Shown here: piece by piece, positions 24,437 to 33,668 of the stretch
Numbering within the stretch: position 1 is the first letter of the stretch
How the letters are laid out: every line of letters starts with the position of its first letter
Origin: Fulvivirga ligni
GTDB lineage: Bacteria; Bacteroidota; Bacteroidia; Cytophagales; Cyclobacteriaceae
Assembly: GCF_021389935.1 (NCBI RefSeq)
Contig: NZ_CP089979.1
Location: forward strand, 1,159,001-1,223,000
DNA: 64,000 nucleotides
Direction: 5' to 3'
Program-made: the position numbers and the translations under genes
Notes under the pieces: model-generated
Databases searched by the model: none
The model's input: the letters and a program-made list of their open reading frames with translations, nothing else
Told to the model about the DNA's origin: nothing

Positions 24437-26971
24437 TTATTCCATTCCCTTCTCTCTCATTTTTTTGAATTCTTTATACCTTCTGTTAATAGCAATTCCA
24501 AAACCAATCATTAATAACAGAGTGCCAGACCATAAAATATTGATCAATGGTTTTTCCATGGCTTTTAATACTACCCAGTTTTTCTGACGTGTGTTTGCCC
24601 CGATAGAAAACTGGTTTTCATCTGGATGAATGTTAAGTACAGTAAGCTTTATGCCCAGGTCAACTATCTCATCTGAAATTCTACCTACTAGCCCGTCTTT
24701 TATTACGAAAATAGGCTGAGCCAGGTAGTTGTCATCTTCCCCTTGCACAATAATATCTATTCTAACAGCCACATCTTCAGGACCAAGATCCAGGCCATCA
24801 ACCTGGTCTATTCTTTCAACTTTGTTGATGCTAGTGACATAATCATTCACAAAGAAATTTTGATCAGGAGCTACTTTAAACTCTTCCATTTCGCTCCACT
24901 CTACTTTTTCATTCGGGCTTCTAATAGAGGATACGTGGGTATAAAGATCTTTACCCAATCCTCTTTTAATGTCCGGTGAAGCTAGTAGGCCACCCATGGA
25001 CTCATTTACCTGAGCTCTAGGATATAACGTGAAAATATTGTTGTTTCCGTCCTTATATTGAATTTCATAATAAGTGTTTTCAGGAGCTATTTTTATGGTA
25101 TCACCTTTTTGAAAAACCGTTTCACCATCCTCTTCAATATCTCTTTTGGCTGTAACCAAATATGGAATGGCAGTATTTTCTATATCTCCTTTTTTGATGA
25201 ACATAGAAGGAGATTCAGATTCCACTCTCTCTCCTTTATATTTTAGCTCGTAACCTGCCATTTCCTTTGGTTCATTTACAAAAAGAAGAAGGTTTTCACT
25301 ATTAAATTCATTAGAAGACTCTTTTGAAATGAGCATTCCTGTTCTATTCAAAGACACTACTTTAGAGTATCCTGCGGAGAACATAATCCCTATTAAGATC
25401 ATGCCCACTCCGATATGGGTTACGGCACCGCCAGATAAACCAGGGCTTTTTCTAAATACATCGATAAAGATCTTTCCATTTGCCACAACTGTAAATACAC
25501 CAGCAAGTAATAGAACTATATAAGAAGGATCAGCCACATTTTTCACTAATATGATGATCATCGTGGTGATAAGTGTTATAACTACAGGAATGATTAGGCT
25601 GTTCTTCAGCTGACTCTTGTCCATTTTCTTCCACCAAAAGAATTGGCCTACACCAGAAAGCAAAGCCACTGCTACAGCGAACCATAGTTGGAATTTAGAG
25701 TAGAATTGAATTTGCTCTGCAGGAGGTGCTAGATTTGATACAACTCCAAAGGCTTCTACTATTTTATTATATACTGGTATGGAAGTAGGAATCAATACCT
25801 GGAAGCCCATCATGCACAATACGAGCGCACCAATAAAAATCCAGAACTCTCTGGAATAAGTGGAGGCTTCTTTTTCTGAAGTCGGTAAGTATTTCCATCT
25901 TATCACTGTCAGCCAAATGGCTCCGATAGTGAAGAATAATAAGTAAATCAATAACTGACCAGAAAGACCCAGGTCTGTAAATGAGTGCACTGACGATTCT
26001 CCTAAAATACCACTTCTTGTAAGAAATGTAGAGTATAAGAGCAATACGAAAGTGGTGATAACCAATACAATACTTGCCTTCAGGGCGGTTTCACTGCTTC
26101 TGAAGGTAATCATGGTGTGAATAGCTGCTATCAGGAATAACCAAGGTACATATACTGCATTTTCTACAGGATCCCAGTTCCAATAACCACCAAAGTTTAA
26201 GGTTTCATATGCCCAATATCCGCCCATGAGTATACCTAAACCAAGGATAGCGCCTCCTACCAATGCCCAAGGCAAAGCAGGTCTTATCCAATCTCTATAT
26301 CTCTTTTTCCAAAGGCCACCTATACAGTAAGCAAAAGGCACCGTGCATAATGCAAAACCTAAGAATAACGTAGGAGGGTGAATCACCATCCAATAGTTCT
26401 GTAATAATGGATTCAGACCGGTACCATCTTTAGGAACAAAGTCAGGCTGAGAAGCAAAAATAGGAGCGTCAATAGCATCTCTTAGAAGAATAAAAGGAGA
26501 GCTTCCCAGTTTCAATTCAAGGCCAGGGATTACAACACCCAAAATCATTGACGCCAGAAAAGCCTGCACCAATGAAAATACAGTCATCACAGATGATTCC
26601 CAGAATTTATTAGTAGCAATTACAATGATGCCTAAGATGGCATGCCAGAACATCCACAAAAGAAAACTGCCCTCTTGTCCTTCCCAAAAACATGAAATCA
26701 TGTAATGAGTAGGTAGTTGGCGAGAAGAATGACTCCAGGCGTAATGGTATTCGAAATAGTGGCCGTATATGATGTAGAAGAGGCAAACAACTATCCCTAA
26801 AACAGCGATAGCATGAAATGAAAAAAACATTTTGCCTATAGATTTCCAGCCTTCTGCGGCTAAATCATCTTTTTGAGCGGCTTTAAAATAACTGAATGCT
26901 GCAAGTAATGCAGTAACAAGAGAAATAATAACAAAAAGGTGACCGAGGTCACCTATTAATGTATGTATCAT
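24437..26971 (-). CDS. ccmF: Cytochrome c maturation heme lyase subunit CcmF
   Basis: Large polytopic inner-membrane protein (844 aa) that attaches heme from CcmE to apocytochrome c in System I. Features: WEGQEGSFLLWMFWH near residue 92, VIHPPTLFLGF with a conserved His, the tryptophan-rich heme-handling motif GGYWNWDPVENA near residue 262, and about 14 membrane segments. A large periplasmic domain lies at about 530-810 before the last helix. It is longer than the usual ~650 aa CcmF, mostly through that periplasmic part. Fifth and largest of the ccm genes here. Confidence 0.92.
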   Translation of the reverse strand: MIHTLIGDLGHLFVIISLVTALLAAFSYFKAAQKDDLAAEGWKSIGKMFFSFHAIAVLGIVVCLFYIIYGHYFEYHYAWSHSSRQLPTHYMISCFWEGQEGSFLLWMFWHAILGIIVIATNKFWESSVMTVFSLVQAFLASMILGVVIPGLELKLGSSPFILLRDAIDAPIFASQPDFVPKDGTGLNPLLQNYWMVIHPPTLFLGFALCTVPFAYCIGGLWKKRYRDWIRPALPWALVGGAILGLGILMGGYWAYETLNFGGYWNWDPVENAVYVPWLFLIAAIHTMITFRSSETALKASIVLVITTFVLLLYSTFLTRSGILGESSVHSFTDLGLSGQLLIYLLFFTIGAIWLTVIRWKYLPTSEKEASTYSREFWIFIGALVLCMMGFQVLIPTSIPVYNKIVEAFGVVSNLAPPAEQIQFYSKFQLWFAVAVALLSGVGQFFWWKKMDKSQLKNSLIIPVVITLITTMIIILVKNVADPSYIVLLLAGVFTVVANGKIFIDVFRKSPGLSGGAVTHIGVGMILIGIMFSAGYSKVVSLNRTGMLISKESSNEFNSENLLLFVNEPKEMAGYELKYKGERVESESPSMFIKKGDIENTAIPYLVTAKRDIEEDGETVFQKGDTIKIAPENTYYEIQYKDGNNNIFTLYPRAQVNESMGGLLASPDIKRGLGKDLYTHVSSIRSPNEKVEWSEMEEFKVAPDQNFFVNDYVTSINKVERIDQVDGLDLGPEDVAVRIDIIVQGEDDNYLAQPIFVIKDGLVGRISDEIVDLGIKLTVLNIHPDENQFSIGANTRQKNWVVLKAMEKPLINILWSGTLLLMIGFGIAINRRYKEFKKMREKGME

Positions 26972-27020
26972 AATTTCTTTTTAAACGATTTGTATGATGC
27001 GTCCCCACTGATCATGGCTG

Positions 27021-27431
27021 CTAAATTTCTGCATTCACCGTTTCTTCCTGGTATTTAGATGGGCACTTCATCAGGATTTTATCGGCTATGAAAAGGTCAT
27101 CTTTATAAGAACCTATAACTACCACTTTCTCAGATCTTTTAAAATCAGCTGGCATAGGTTCATTGTAATAAACTCGTTGCTGTTTCTGATTGTCATCAAC
27201 CATTACAAAAGAAAAAGATAACTTGTCTGGCGATGGCTCAATCCCAATAATTTCTCCGCTGTTGTCCTTAGTGAGTTCTCCCACTACATGAATACTATTG
27301 CCATTACCATTCTCAGCCATTTCCTGAGCCTCGTTGAATGTAACATAAGAACTAGCGTCACCTGCGGTGGCTATGATTATTCCTATGGCAACAGCGATAA
27401 TTACGATACCGATAATATGTGATGCCTTCAT
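27021..27431 (-). CDS. ccmE: Heme chaperone CcmE, CXXXY type
   Basis: Periplasmic heme chaperone of System I: one N-terminal membrane anchor (residues about 6-23) and an OB-fold barrel. 136 aa. The usual heme-binding histidine motif HXXXY is replaced by Cys123-Pro-Ser-Lys-Tyr127. This is the variant described for archaea and some bacteria such as Desulfovibrio. The short C-terminal tail ends 9 residues later. It lies between the ccmD-like gene and ccmF, 49 bp before ccmF. Confidence 0.9.
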   Translation of the reverse strand: MKASHIIGIVIIAVAIGIIIATAGDASSYVTFNEAQEMAENGNGNSIHVVGELTKDNSGEIIGIEPSPDKLSFSFVMVDDNQKQQRVYYNEPMPADFKRSEKVVVIGSYKDDLFIADKILMKCPSKYQEETVNAEI

Positions 27432-27476
27432 AATATTAAAATCTTATATGCTACAAATTTAGGGTCAAAAAGGTTT

Positions 27477-27731
27477 CTAACTGTTATGATTTGGCAATTG
27501 TTTCTCTATTCTTGCCACCTTTCTGTCTATGATCACAAGATAGGTGACTAAACCACCGAGAATAAGCACTATAACGCCAGTAAGCACGTATATTTTGCCG
27601 TCTTCTCTAAACTGGTCAGCCATTTCTACTTCAGTATTATTGTAGTCTTCTTCAGTGACCTTTATCTTGTCTTGTGCTTGCATGCTTAGTGAGCATAAGA
27701 TGAACAGAAGGATTGAAAAAATCTTTTTCAT
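27477..27731 (-). CDS. CcmD-like small membrane protein
   Basis: An 84-aa protein with a signal-like N-terminus (ending SMQAQ), a short acidic stretch and one membrane helix at about 48-68 followed by basic residues and a short tail (DRKVARIEKQLP). In System I, CcmD is a small single-helix protein that helps release holo-CcmE from CcmABC. The call rests mostly on position between ccmC and ccmE plus topology. The extra N-terminal segment makes it longer than the usual ~50-70 aa. Confidence 0.7.
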   Translation of the reverse strand: MKKIFSILLFILCSLSMQAQDKIKVTEEDYNNTEVEMADQFREDGKIYVLTGVIVLILGGLVTYLVIIDRKVARIEKQLPNHNS

Positions 27732-27784
27732 ATTAAATTCTCGAATTTATTAATGGTGTAATTTCAGATTGAGATGGGTATCAA

Positions 27785-28444
27785 TCATGATAAAAGAGAA
27801 TGATTTATTTTGTTGATTCTTATTCTAACTGAGGTAATCCATACACCAAGCAATGTCCAGCCGATAACTGCAGGATAAAACACCAACCTCAGCCTGCTAT
27901 CCATGTCGTAAGCGTTAAAGCCTGGGTTGCCTCCATTGCCGGGATGCAGCGAGTCGGTAAGTCGCGGTAATACAAATAGTAATGGAATAAGGGCGAAAAA
28001 AGCGAAGATATTATATACTGCACTTATTCTTGCTTTCTGATCCTGGTTCTCCAGGGAGCCTCTTAGAATGAAATAGGCAAAGTAAATAAGAAGCCCAACA
28101 GCAGCTCCGTTTTGCTTAGGGTCTCCGCTCCACCAGTCACCCCATGTAAATTGTGCCCAAAGCATGCCGGTAATGATACCCAATATGCCGAAAACCACAC
28201 CAACATTAGCAAATTCAATGGCCGCAATATCATATTTGGAATCAGATGATCTTAAATAAAGAACCGAAAATATTACGGATATCAACAGCATTATAATCAT
28301 GCCGAACCACATGGGTACATGAAAATGTAGGGCTCTGACGGTTTCATTGAGAATATTCAGGCGTGGCACCTTGAATAATAAACCACCTAATATGGTGTAT
28401 AATAGTAAAAGAACGGTTAAGATTTTCCACCAGGTCTTCTTCAT
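27785..28444 (-). CDS. ccmC: Heme exporter/heme handling protein CcmC (CcsA family)
   Basis: A 219-aa membrane protein with six hydrophobic segments that loads heme onto CcmE in the periplasm. The tryptophan-rich motif is FTWGDWWSGDPKQN near residue 105, with conserved His residues in the flanking loops (LHFHVPMWFG, then SLHPGNGGNPGF). The motif departs from the proteobacterial WGTWWVWD in the usual way for Bacteroidota. It lies 13 bp after ccmB and 53 bp before the ccmD-like gene. Confidence 0.9.
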   Translation of the reverse strand: MKKTWWKILTVLLLLYTILGGLLFKVPRLNILNETVRALHFHVPMWFGMIIMLLISVIFSVLYLRSSDSKYDIAAIEFANVGVVFGILGIITGMLWAQFTWGDWWSGDPKQNGAAVGLLIYFAYFILRGSLENQDQKARISAVYNIFAFFALIPLLFVLPRLTDSLHPGNGGNPGFNAYDMDSRLRLVFYPAVIGWTLLGVWITSVRIRINKINHSLLS

Positions 28445-28457
28445 ATTCCATAATCAC

Positions 28458-29114
28458 TTAGCTGCGCCAAATATACGGGAATAAGAGGTAAGATACGGCT
28501 CCAACAATTAGATTAATTGCAAATAATGTGAGTATCTCACTGTAGCTGGAATCTCTTGGTAATCCGTCCATAGCATTTTTAGATATTTTAATGATCATCA
28601 GAAGCATAGGTAAGATTACAGGAAAGCCTAAGATGGCCATTAACGTCTGGTTATTATTCGCCTTGGAGGCAATGGCCGAAATCATTGTTAAAGCGGTAGA
28701 AAAGCTGATAGAGGCTAAAACTAGATTAACAATAAAGAGCAGCAGATCTTGTACTGGATTTCCAAGGATAATACTGTAAATGATGAAACCGGCTAATCCT
28801 AAAATCATCATTAAAATGCCATTGTAAATAACACGAGCCAGGATAAGAGTTTGAGGTTTTAATATCCAATAGTAATAAAGGTATCTTTCCTGTTTTTCTT
28901 GGATAAAGCTTTTAGCTATAGCACTAATTGAGGTGAAAAGTATGATGATCCAAAATAGCGTGTTCCATGTGATTGGATCAAGCTGGTTGGTTTTTACATT
29001 AAAACTGAGGTAGCATATAAAAATGGTGCTTACTAGATATAGCAATATTCCGTTGATAGCGTATCGCTGGCGCCATTCTAATAAAAGCTCTTTTTTAATG
29101 AAATGGAAAATCAA
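28458..29114 (-). CDS. ccmB: Heme exporter membrane protein CcmB
   Basis: A 218-aa permease with six predicted helices, starting with the amphipathic FIKKELLLEWRQRYA that is typical of CcmB. It pairs with the ATPase CcmA to release holo-CcmE. No ccmA gene is adjacent; the preceding gene is a Wzz-type protein only 3 bp upstream. The CcmA partner must lie elsewhere in the genome or be absent. Confidence 0.88.
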   Translation of the reverse strand: MIFHFIKKELLLEWRQRYAINGILLYLVSTIFICYLSFNVKTNQLDPITWNTLFWIIILFTSISAIAKSFIQEKQERYLYYYWILKPQTLILARVIYNGILMMILGLAGFIIYSIILGNPVQDLLLFIVNLVLASISFSTALTMISAIASKANNNQTLMAILGFPVILPMLLMIIKISKNAMDGLPRDSSYSEILTLFAINLIVGAVSYLLFPYIWRS

Positions 29115-29117
29115 TGT

Positions 29118-29936
29118 TTATTGCTTTTCGTATTGTTTGATATAGCTGCTTACTTCAAGTAAGAAGATGATCATAAAGCTGATCATTAGACCAATTCCAA
29201 AACCAACTACCGCTGACTTGAATAATCCTGCACTTACAGGTCTGCTGTAATCAATAGTATCGATTATTTCTACTCCTTCGGCTAATTCTAAACTTTCATT
29301 AGCGTCGAGTTGATCTTTGTACAGGGTGATTAGCGTTTCATAAACCATAGAAGGACTTAAAATGGTAACATCTCTTCCTCTATTATCCAGACCAGAAAGG
29401 TTGCCTTTCAAACTATCAATTTGACCAATTTCCGTATTTAGCTTGCTGATTAGGTTTTGGTAATTTTCCTTTTTCAGTGTAACTCTTTTTTTAACATACT
29501 CATTAGAAGACAGATAGTTGATAATTCCTGCGTTTATCTGATTGAAATATGCGTTGGAAGAGGCATCTACTCTGATGGTGAAAAATGAGCCTTTTTTATT
29601 TTTTTGATTTTGATCTAAATCAATTTCGATGCTTGATATTGCAGCTGCAATACTATCTGGTAATGAAAGTTTATTAGCTAGGTTTTTGTGATTACGATCA
29701 GATACTATCTTATCAAGATTCTCACCGATAGTAGAGATTAATGTCTCTTCAATGACCTCGGAATATATTACCATTTCACTCTCATAAACATTAGGCTTGG
29801 AGTAAAATAACACAACACCGACGATAAGGCCAAGTATGCTCAAAGCTATGATAAGTAACCTATGACTTATAATAGATCTTTTAATTTTAACCAGTAACTC
29901 CCCTAAATCAATTTCGTCAGTTTTCTGTGTGGTCAT
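29118..29936 (-). CDS. Wzz-type polysaccharide chain-length determinant
   Basis: A 272-aa inner-membrane protein with a transmembrane helix at about 29-46, a periplasmic domain with heptad-like helices (about 150-215), and a second helix at about 240-262 before a short cytosolic tail. This is the Wzz/polysaccharide co-polymerase layout, without a tyrosine-kinase domain. It probably sets the chain length of the polymer made by the genes diverging from it at 30034. It is oddly placed as the first gene of the ccm run: ccmB starts 3 bp after its stop. Confidence 0.82.
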   Translation of the reverse strand: MTTQKTDEIDLGELLVKIKRSIISHRLLIIALSILGLIVGVVLFYSKPNVYESEMVIYSEVIEETLISTIGENLDKIVSDRNHKNLANKLSLPDSIAAAISSIEIDLDQNQKNKKGSFFTIRVDASSNAYFNQINAGIINYLSSNEYVKKRVTLKKENYQNLISKLNTEIGQIDSLKGNLSGLDNRGRDVTILSPSMVYETLITLYKDQLDANESLELAEGVEIIDTIDYSRPVSAGLFKSAVVGFGIGLMISFMIIFLLEVSSYIKQYEKQ

Positions 29937-29958
29937 GTCGGTTTTTTAATAATTAGTG

Positions 29959-29966
29959 CAAATATA
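29959..29966 (-). promoter_or_regulatory. Putative -7 promoter element for wzz-ccm run
   Basis: TATATTTG on the minus strand, 23 nt upstream of the Wzz-type gene. With the element at 30000-30007 it forms a divergent promoter pair. Confidence 0.5.
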
Positions 29967-29999
29967 TTTAAACATTTAATATAGCATAACCATAATTAT

Positions 30000-30007
30000 T
30001 ACCTTTG
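30000..30007 (+). promoter_or_regulatory. Putative -7 promoter element for the polysaccharide operon
   Basis: TACCTTTG on the plus strand, 26 nt upstream of the GTG start at 30034. The short leader has no clear ribosome-binding site. Confidence 0.55.
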
Positions 30008-30033
30008 CCAACCAAACATATAATAAATGTTCT

Positions 30034-31053
30034 GTGGATAAAGAGAAAATATTAGTAACAGGTGCGGCGGGCTTTATAGGGCTACATGTATGTGAGAGGT
30101 TGTTAGTGCAAGGCTATGAAGTGATAGGCTTAGATAATCTAAATGATTATTATGATGTTAATCTGAAGCAAGCACGACTGGAGGTTCTCGAGAAATATGA
30201 ATCTTTCTCATTTGAAAGGCTGGACCTGTGCGAGAAAGCAAAAATGGATGAGCTATTTGCGAACTATAAGTTTGATTATGTCATCAATTTAGCGGCACAG
30301 GCAGGAGTAAGATACTCAATCACTAATCCCGATGCATATATTGCTAGCAATATTCAGGGTTTTTTAAATATCCTTGAAGGGTGTCGTCATAATGAAGTGA
30401 AACACCTCATCTATGCATCTTCTAGCTCTGTATATGGAGGAAATACTGAGATGCCTTTCTCTGTTCATCAGAATGTAGATCATCCGGTTTCATTATATGC
30501 GGCCACCAAAAAGTCTAATGAGTTGATGGCGCATACTTACTCACATCTCTATAATGTGCCAACTACCGGACTAAGATTTTTTACCGTTTATGGACCATAT
30601 GGACGTCCTGACATGGCATTATTCCTTTTCACCAAAAACATTTTAGAAGGTAAGCCTATTAATGTGTTTAATAATGGCAAAATGAAAAGAGACTTTACCT
30701 ATGTAGGAGATATCGTTTCAGGAATTGAGAAATTAGTTACTAAAATTCCTGCAAAGGATGAGAGCTGGGATAAGCAGAATCCAGACCCTGGTACTAGCTG
30801 GGCTCCGTATAGAATCTATAATATAGGTAATAATAAACCGGTAGAGCTCTTAGAATATATTAGCACTTTGGAAGAGTGCTTAGGTAAAGAAGCAATTAAG
30901 AATTATATGCCATTACAACCTGGAGATGTACTTGAAACTTATGCAGATGTTGATGATTTAGCGGAAGCTGTCGGCTTTAGACCTGAAACACCGCTTAAGT
31001 ATGGTATTCAACAGTTTGTAGACTGGTATTTAGACTATTATAATATAAAATGA
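30034..31053 (+). CDS. UDP-uronate 4-epimerase (UDP-glucuronate 4-epimerase type)
   Basis: Extended short-chain dehydrogenase of 339 aa with GAAGFIG at the NAD site and the catalytic Tyr-Lys pair in [11 protein letters not shown]. The loop [12 protein letters not shown] is characteristic of UDP-glucuronate 4-epimerases (CapI/LpsL). The product would be UDP-galacturonate or, given the TviB-like dehydrogenase next to it, possibly UDP-GalNAcA as in Vi-antigen synthesis. The start is GTG. The stop overlaps the next gene by 4 bp. Confidence 0.85.
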   Translation: MDKEKILVTGAAGFIGLHVCERLLVQGYEVIGLDNLNDYYDVNLKQARLEVLEKYESFSFERLDLCEKAKMDELFANYKFDYVINLAAQAGVRYSITNPDAYIASNIQGFLNILEGCRHNEVKHLIYASSSSVYGGNTEMPFSVHQNVDHPVSLYAATKKSNELMAHTYSHLYNVPTTGLRFFTVYGPYGRPDMALFLFTKNILEGKPINVFNNGKMKRDFTYVGDIVSGIEKLVTKIPAKDESWDKQNPDPGTSWAPYRIYNIGNNKPVELLEYISTLEECLGKEAIKNYMPLQPGDVLETYADVDDLAEAVGFRPETPLKYGIQQFVDWYLDYYNIK

Positions 31054-32306
31054 GTAATAAAACTGTAGCTGTAATTGGATTGGGGTACGTAGGCTTACCT
31101 CTAGCAGTTGAATTTGGAAAGAAAATCAAGGTAATTGGTTTTGATATTAATAAAAAAAGAATTTCTGAACTAGAAAACGGTGTTGATAGAACGCTGGAGG
31201 TAGATGCAGATGAACTAAAAGAAGCATCTCAATTACAGTACAGTGCTGAGATTTCTGATTTGGAAAGTGCACAAATCTATATTGTTACCGTACCTACCCC
31301 AATAGACCAATATAAAAAGCCTGACCTAACTCCCCTTGAAAAGGCTAGTGAGACCGTAGGGAAGGTTCTTAAGAAAGGTGATATTGTAATTTACGAATCA
31401 ACGGTATTTCCAGGCTGTACAGAGGAAGTATGTGTACCTATCTTAGAGAAAGTAAGCGGGCTGAAATATAATACTGACTTTTATTGCGGCTATTCTCCAG
31501 AGAGAATTAATCCGGGTGATAAGGTTCACAGATTACCGTCAATAAAGAAAGTTACTAGTGGTAGCAACGACGAAATTGCTGAGGAAGTAGATCAGTTATA
31601 CAAAACCATTATTACGGCTGGTACACACAAAGCTTCTTCTATTAAAGTTGCTGAAGCGGCTAAAGTTATAGAGAACTCGCAGAGAGATCTCAATATTGCC
31701 TTTGTAAATGAGCTATCTCTTATTTTCGATAAAGTAGGAATTGATACGCACGAGGTGCTTGAAGCTGCTGGTACTAAATGGAACTTCTTGCCCTTTAAGC
31801 CAGGGTTGGTCGGTGGACATTGTATTGGAGTAGACCCTTATTACCTTACTTATAAAGCAGAAAGCTTAGGATACCACCCTGAAGTTATTCTTTCAGGCAG
31901 AAGAATTAATGACAATATGGGAGTTCATGTGGCCAATAAGGTGATCAAGTTGATGACTAGAAAGGATAACCCGATTAATAATAGTCACATATTGGTGCTA
32001 GGAATCACCTTCAAGGAAAATTGTCCTGATATAAGAAATAGCCGCGTGATTGATGTGGTAGAAGAGTTAAAAGGCTTTGGGGCTAACGTAGAAGTATATG
32101 ATCCTTCAGCTGACAAAGAAGAGGTGAAACATGAGTATGGTTTAGACCTAATTGAAAAGCCAAATAAGAAATATAATGCAGTGGTTTTGGCCGTGAGTCA
32201 CGATGAATTTACTAACTTAAATTTAAGTGATATTACAGATGAGCACACCGCCATTTATGATATAAAGGGATTTTGGGATAAAAATTCTGTAACTGCTAGA
32301 CTTTAA
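31050..32306 (+). CDS. Nucleotide-sugar 6-dehydrogenase, TviB/VipA-like
   Basis: NAD-dependent four-electron oxidation of a UDP-hexose, probably UDP-N-acetylhexosamine, to the uronate. The 418-aa protein has [15 protein letters not shown] at the NAD site, [31 protein letters not shown] and the catalytic Cys in [12 protein letters not shown]. The overall pattern ([21 protein letters not shown]) is closest to the Vi-polysaccharide TviB/WbpO group and not to UDP-glucose dehydrogenase. It overlaps the epimerase gene by 4 bp. Confidence 0.85.
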   Translation: MSNKTVAVIGLGYVGLPLAVEFGKKIKVIGFDINKKRISELENGVDRTLEVDADELKEASQLQYSAEISDLESAQIYIVTVPTPIDQYKKPDLTPLEKASETVGKVLKKGDIVIYESTVFPGCTEEVCVPILEKVSGLKYNTDFYCGYSPERINPGDKVHRLPSIKKVTSGSNDEIAEEVDQLYKTIITAGTHKASSIKVAEAAKVIENSQRDLNIAFVNELSLIFDKVGIDTHEVLEAAGTKWNFLPFKPGLVGGHCIGVDPYYLTYKAESLGYHPEVILSGRRINDNMGVHVANKVIKLMTRKDNPINNSHILVLGITFKENCPDIRNSRVIDVVEELKGFGANVEVYDPSADKEEVKHEYGLDLIEKPNKKYNAVVLAVSHDEFTNLNLSDITDEHTAIYDIKGFWDKNSVTARL

Positions 32307-32311
32307 TTACC

Positions 32312-33328
32312 GTGGAAAAGAAAATAATAGTAACAGGAGGAGCCGGCTACATAGGCTCTCACACATGCGTGGAACTAGTGAAATCTGGTTATACGCCCAT
32401 CATCATTGATAACTTCTCTAACTCTGAAAAATTTATTGTAGACAGAGTTGAGGAGCTGACAGGAAAAAAGATAGAAGTTGAAGAGGGAGACTGTGGTGAT
32501 TATGAGTTTGTAAAATCAGTATTTAAGAAACACGCCGAAGTTTCTGGCGTTATTCATTTTGCTGCTTTTAAAGCGGTGGGTGAGTCTTCAAATTTGCCTT
32601 TGAAGTACTATCAAAATAACCTTCTTTCTACTATCATCATGCTGAAAGTGATGGAAGAAGAAGGAGTGAGTAATTTTGTTTTTTCTTCCTCTTGTACCGT
32701 TTACGGTGAGCCAGATCAGCTGCCTGTTACAGAAGATTCTCCTACAAAACCTGCTGAGTCGCCCTACGGACGTACTAAGCAAATGTGTGAGAACATAGTC
32801 ACAGATTTCTCTAAAGTAACTAAGGGGTTCAAAGGAATATTCTTGAGATATTTTAATCCTATAGGTGCCCATCCTTCTTCAAGAATTGGAGAATTACCTA
32901 TTGGAGCACCTAATAATCTGGTTCCTTACATCACTCAAACAGCTGCTGGAATAAGGGAGAAACTTACCATTTTTGGTAATGACTATGACACTCCGGACGG
33001 AACCTGTATAAGAGATTATATACATGTGGTAGATTTGGCCAAAGCTCATATCGCTGCTCTTGATTATCTTTTAGCTGAGAAAGAAGATTGTCTTGAAGTG
33101 TTTAATGTAGGTACCGGTAATGGTAATTCTGTGCAAGAAGTAGTAGATACTTTCCAAGAGGTTACAGGAGTAAAACTTAATTACGAAATAGGGCCAAGAA
33201 GAGCTGGAGATGTGGAAAAAGTTTATTCAGACGCTACCAAAGTGGAGAACGGACTAAAATGGAAAGCTGACATTAGCTTGGCAGAATCGCTGAAAGATTC
33301 CTGGAACTGGCAACAGTCTTTGAAGTAA
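32312..33328 (+). CDS. galE: UDP-glucose 4-epimerase
   Basis: Interconverts UDP-glucose and UDP-galactose (or the N-acetyl forms). The 338-aa protein has GGAGYIGSHTCVEL at the NAD site, SSSCTVYG and the catalytic Tyr in SPYGRTKQM, and FNVGTGNGNSV. The start is GTG at 32312, 5 bp after the dehydrogenase stop. A terminator follows, so the first three polysaccharide genes form a closed unit. Confidence 0.92.
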   Translation: MEKKIIVTGGAGYIGSHTCVELVKSGYTPIIIDNFSNSEKFIVDRVEELTGKKIEVEEGDCGDYEFVKSVFKKHAEVSGVIHFAAFKAVGESSNLPLKYYQNNLLSTIIMLKVMEEEGVSNFVFSSSCTVYGEPDQLPVTEDSPTKPAESPYGRTKQMCENIVTDFSKVTKGFKGIFLRYFNPIGAHPSSRIGELPIGAPNNLVPYITQTAAGIREKLTIFGNDYDTPDGTCIRDYIHVVDLAKAHIAALDYLLAEKEDCLEVFNVGTGNGNSVQEVVDTFQEVTGVKLNYEIGPRRAGDVEKVYSDATKVENGLKWKADISLAESLKDSWNWQQSLK

Positions 33329-33350
33329 AATTTTAGAAATATAGAAATGA

Positions 33351-33379
33351 AAGGGAAGTCGTGAGGCTTCCCTTTTTTT
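33351..33379 (+). terminator. Rho-independent terminator after galE
   Basis: An AAGGGAAG stem (33351-33358) pairs with CTTCCCTT (33367-33374), with two further weaker pairs, and runs into seven T. It separates galE from the fibre/RHS block. Confidence 0.88.
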
Positions 33380-33668
33380 ATTATGAGAGTTTATGTTAAT
33401 GTAAGTTTTTCCTTGAAAAGGAATATTTTCTAAGCAATGAAGAGCCGTGTAGGATATATTATTAGTTTAGTTATATATAATATTTCCATTGTTTTATGTG
33501 ATTTTGAGTGGTAAATAGGTGTTTTTTAAATCTTTTATATTATTAGGTTTACCCGCTGAAGAAATTCAATCTATTCAACTCGCCTGCTTAAGTGCACAAC
33601 GCCAGGATAGGTTTCAACAGAAAGAATTTAGTGTAACAAAATAAGATAATAGAAAAATTAGAGAACAA
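33380..33668 (+). other. Intergenic leader of the fibre/RHS block with a possible relic ORF
   Basis: About 290 bp of AT-rich DNA without a recognised gene. A GTG-started 41-codon frame (33519-33644) reads GLPAEEIQSIQLACLSAQRQ in its middle. It looks more protein-like than the surrounding DNA, but I cannot assign it; it may be a gene relic. A near-consensus -7 box (TGATTTTG at 33499-33506, one mismatch to TAnnTTTG) with TTG at 33489 might drive the block. Promoter and ORF are both uncertain. Confidence 0.3.
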
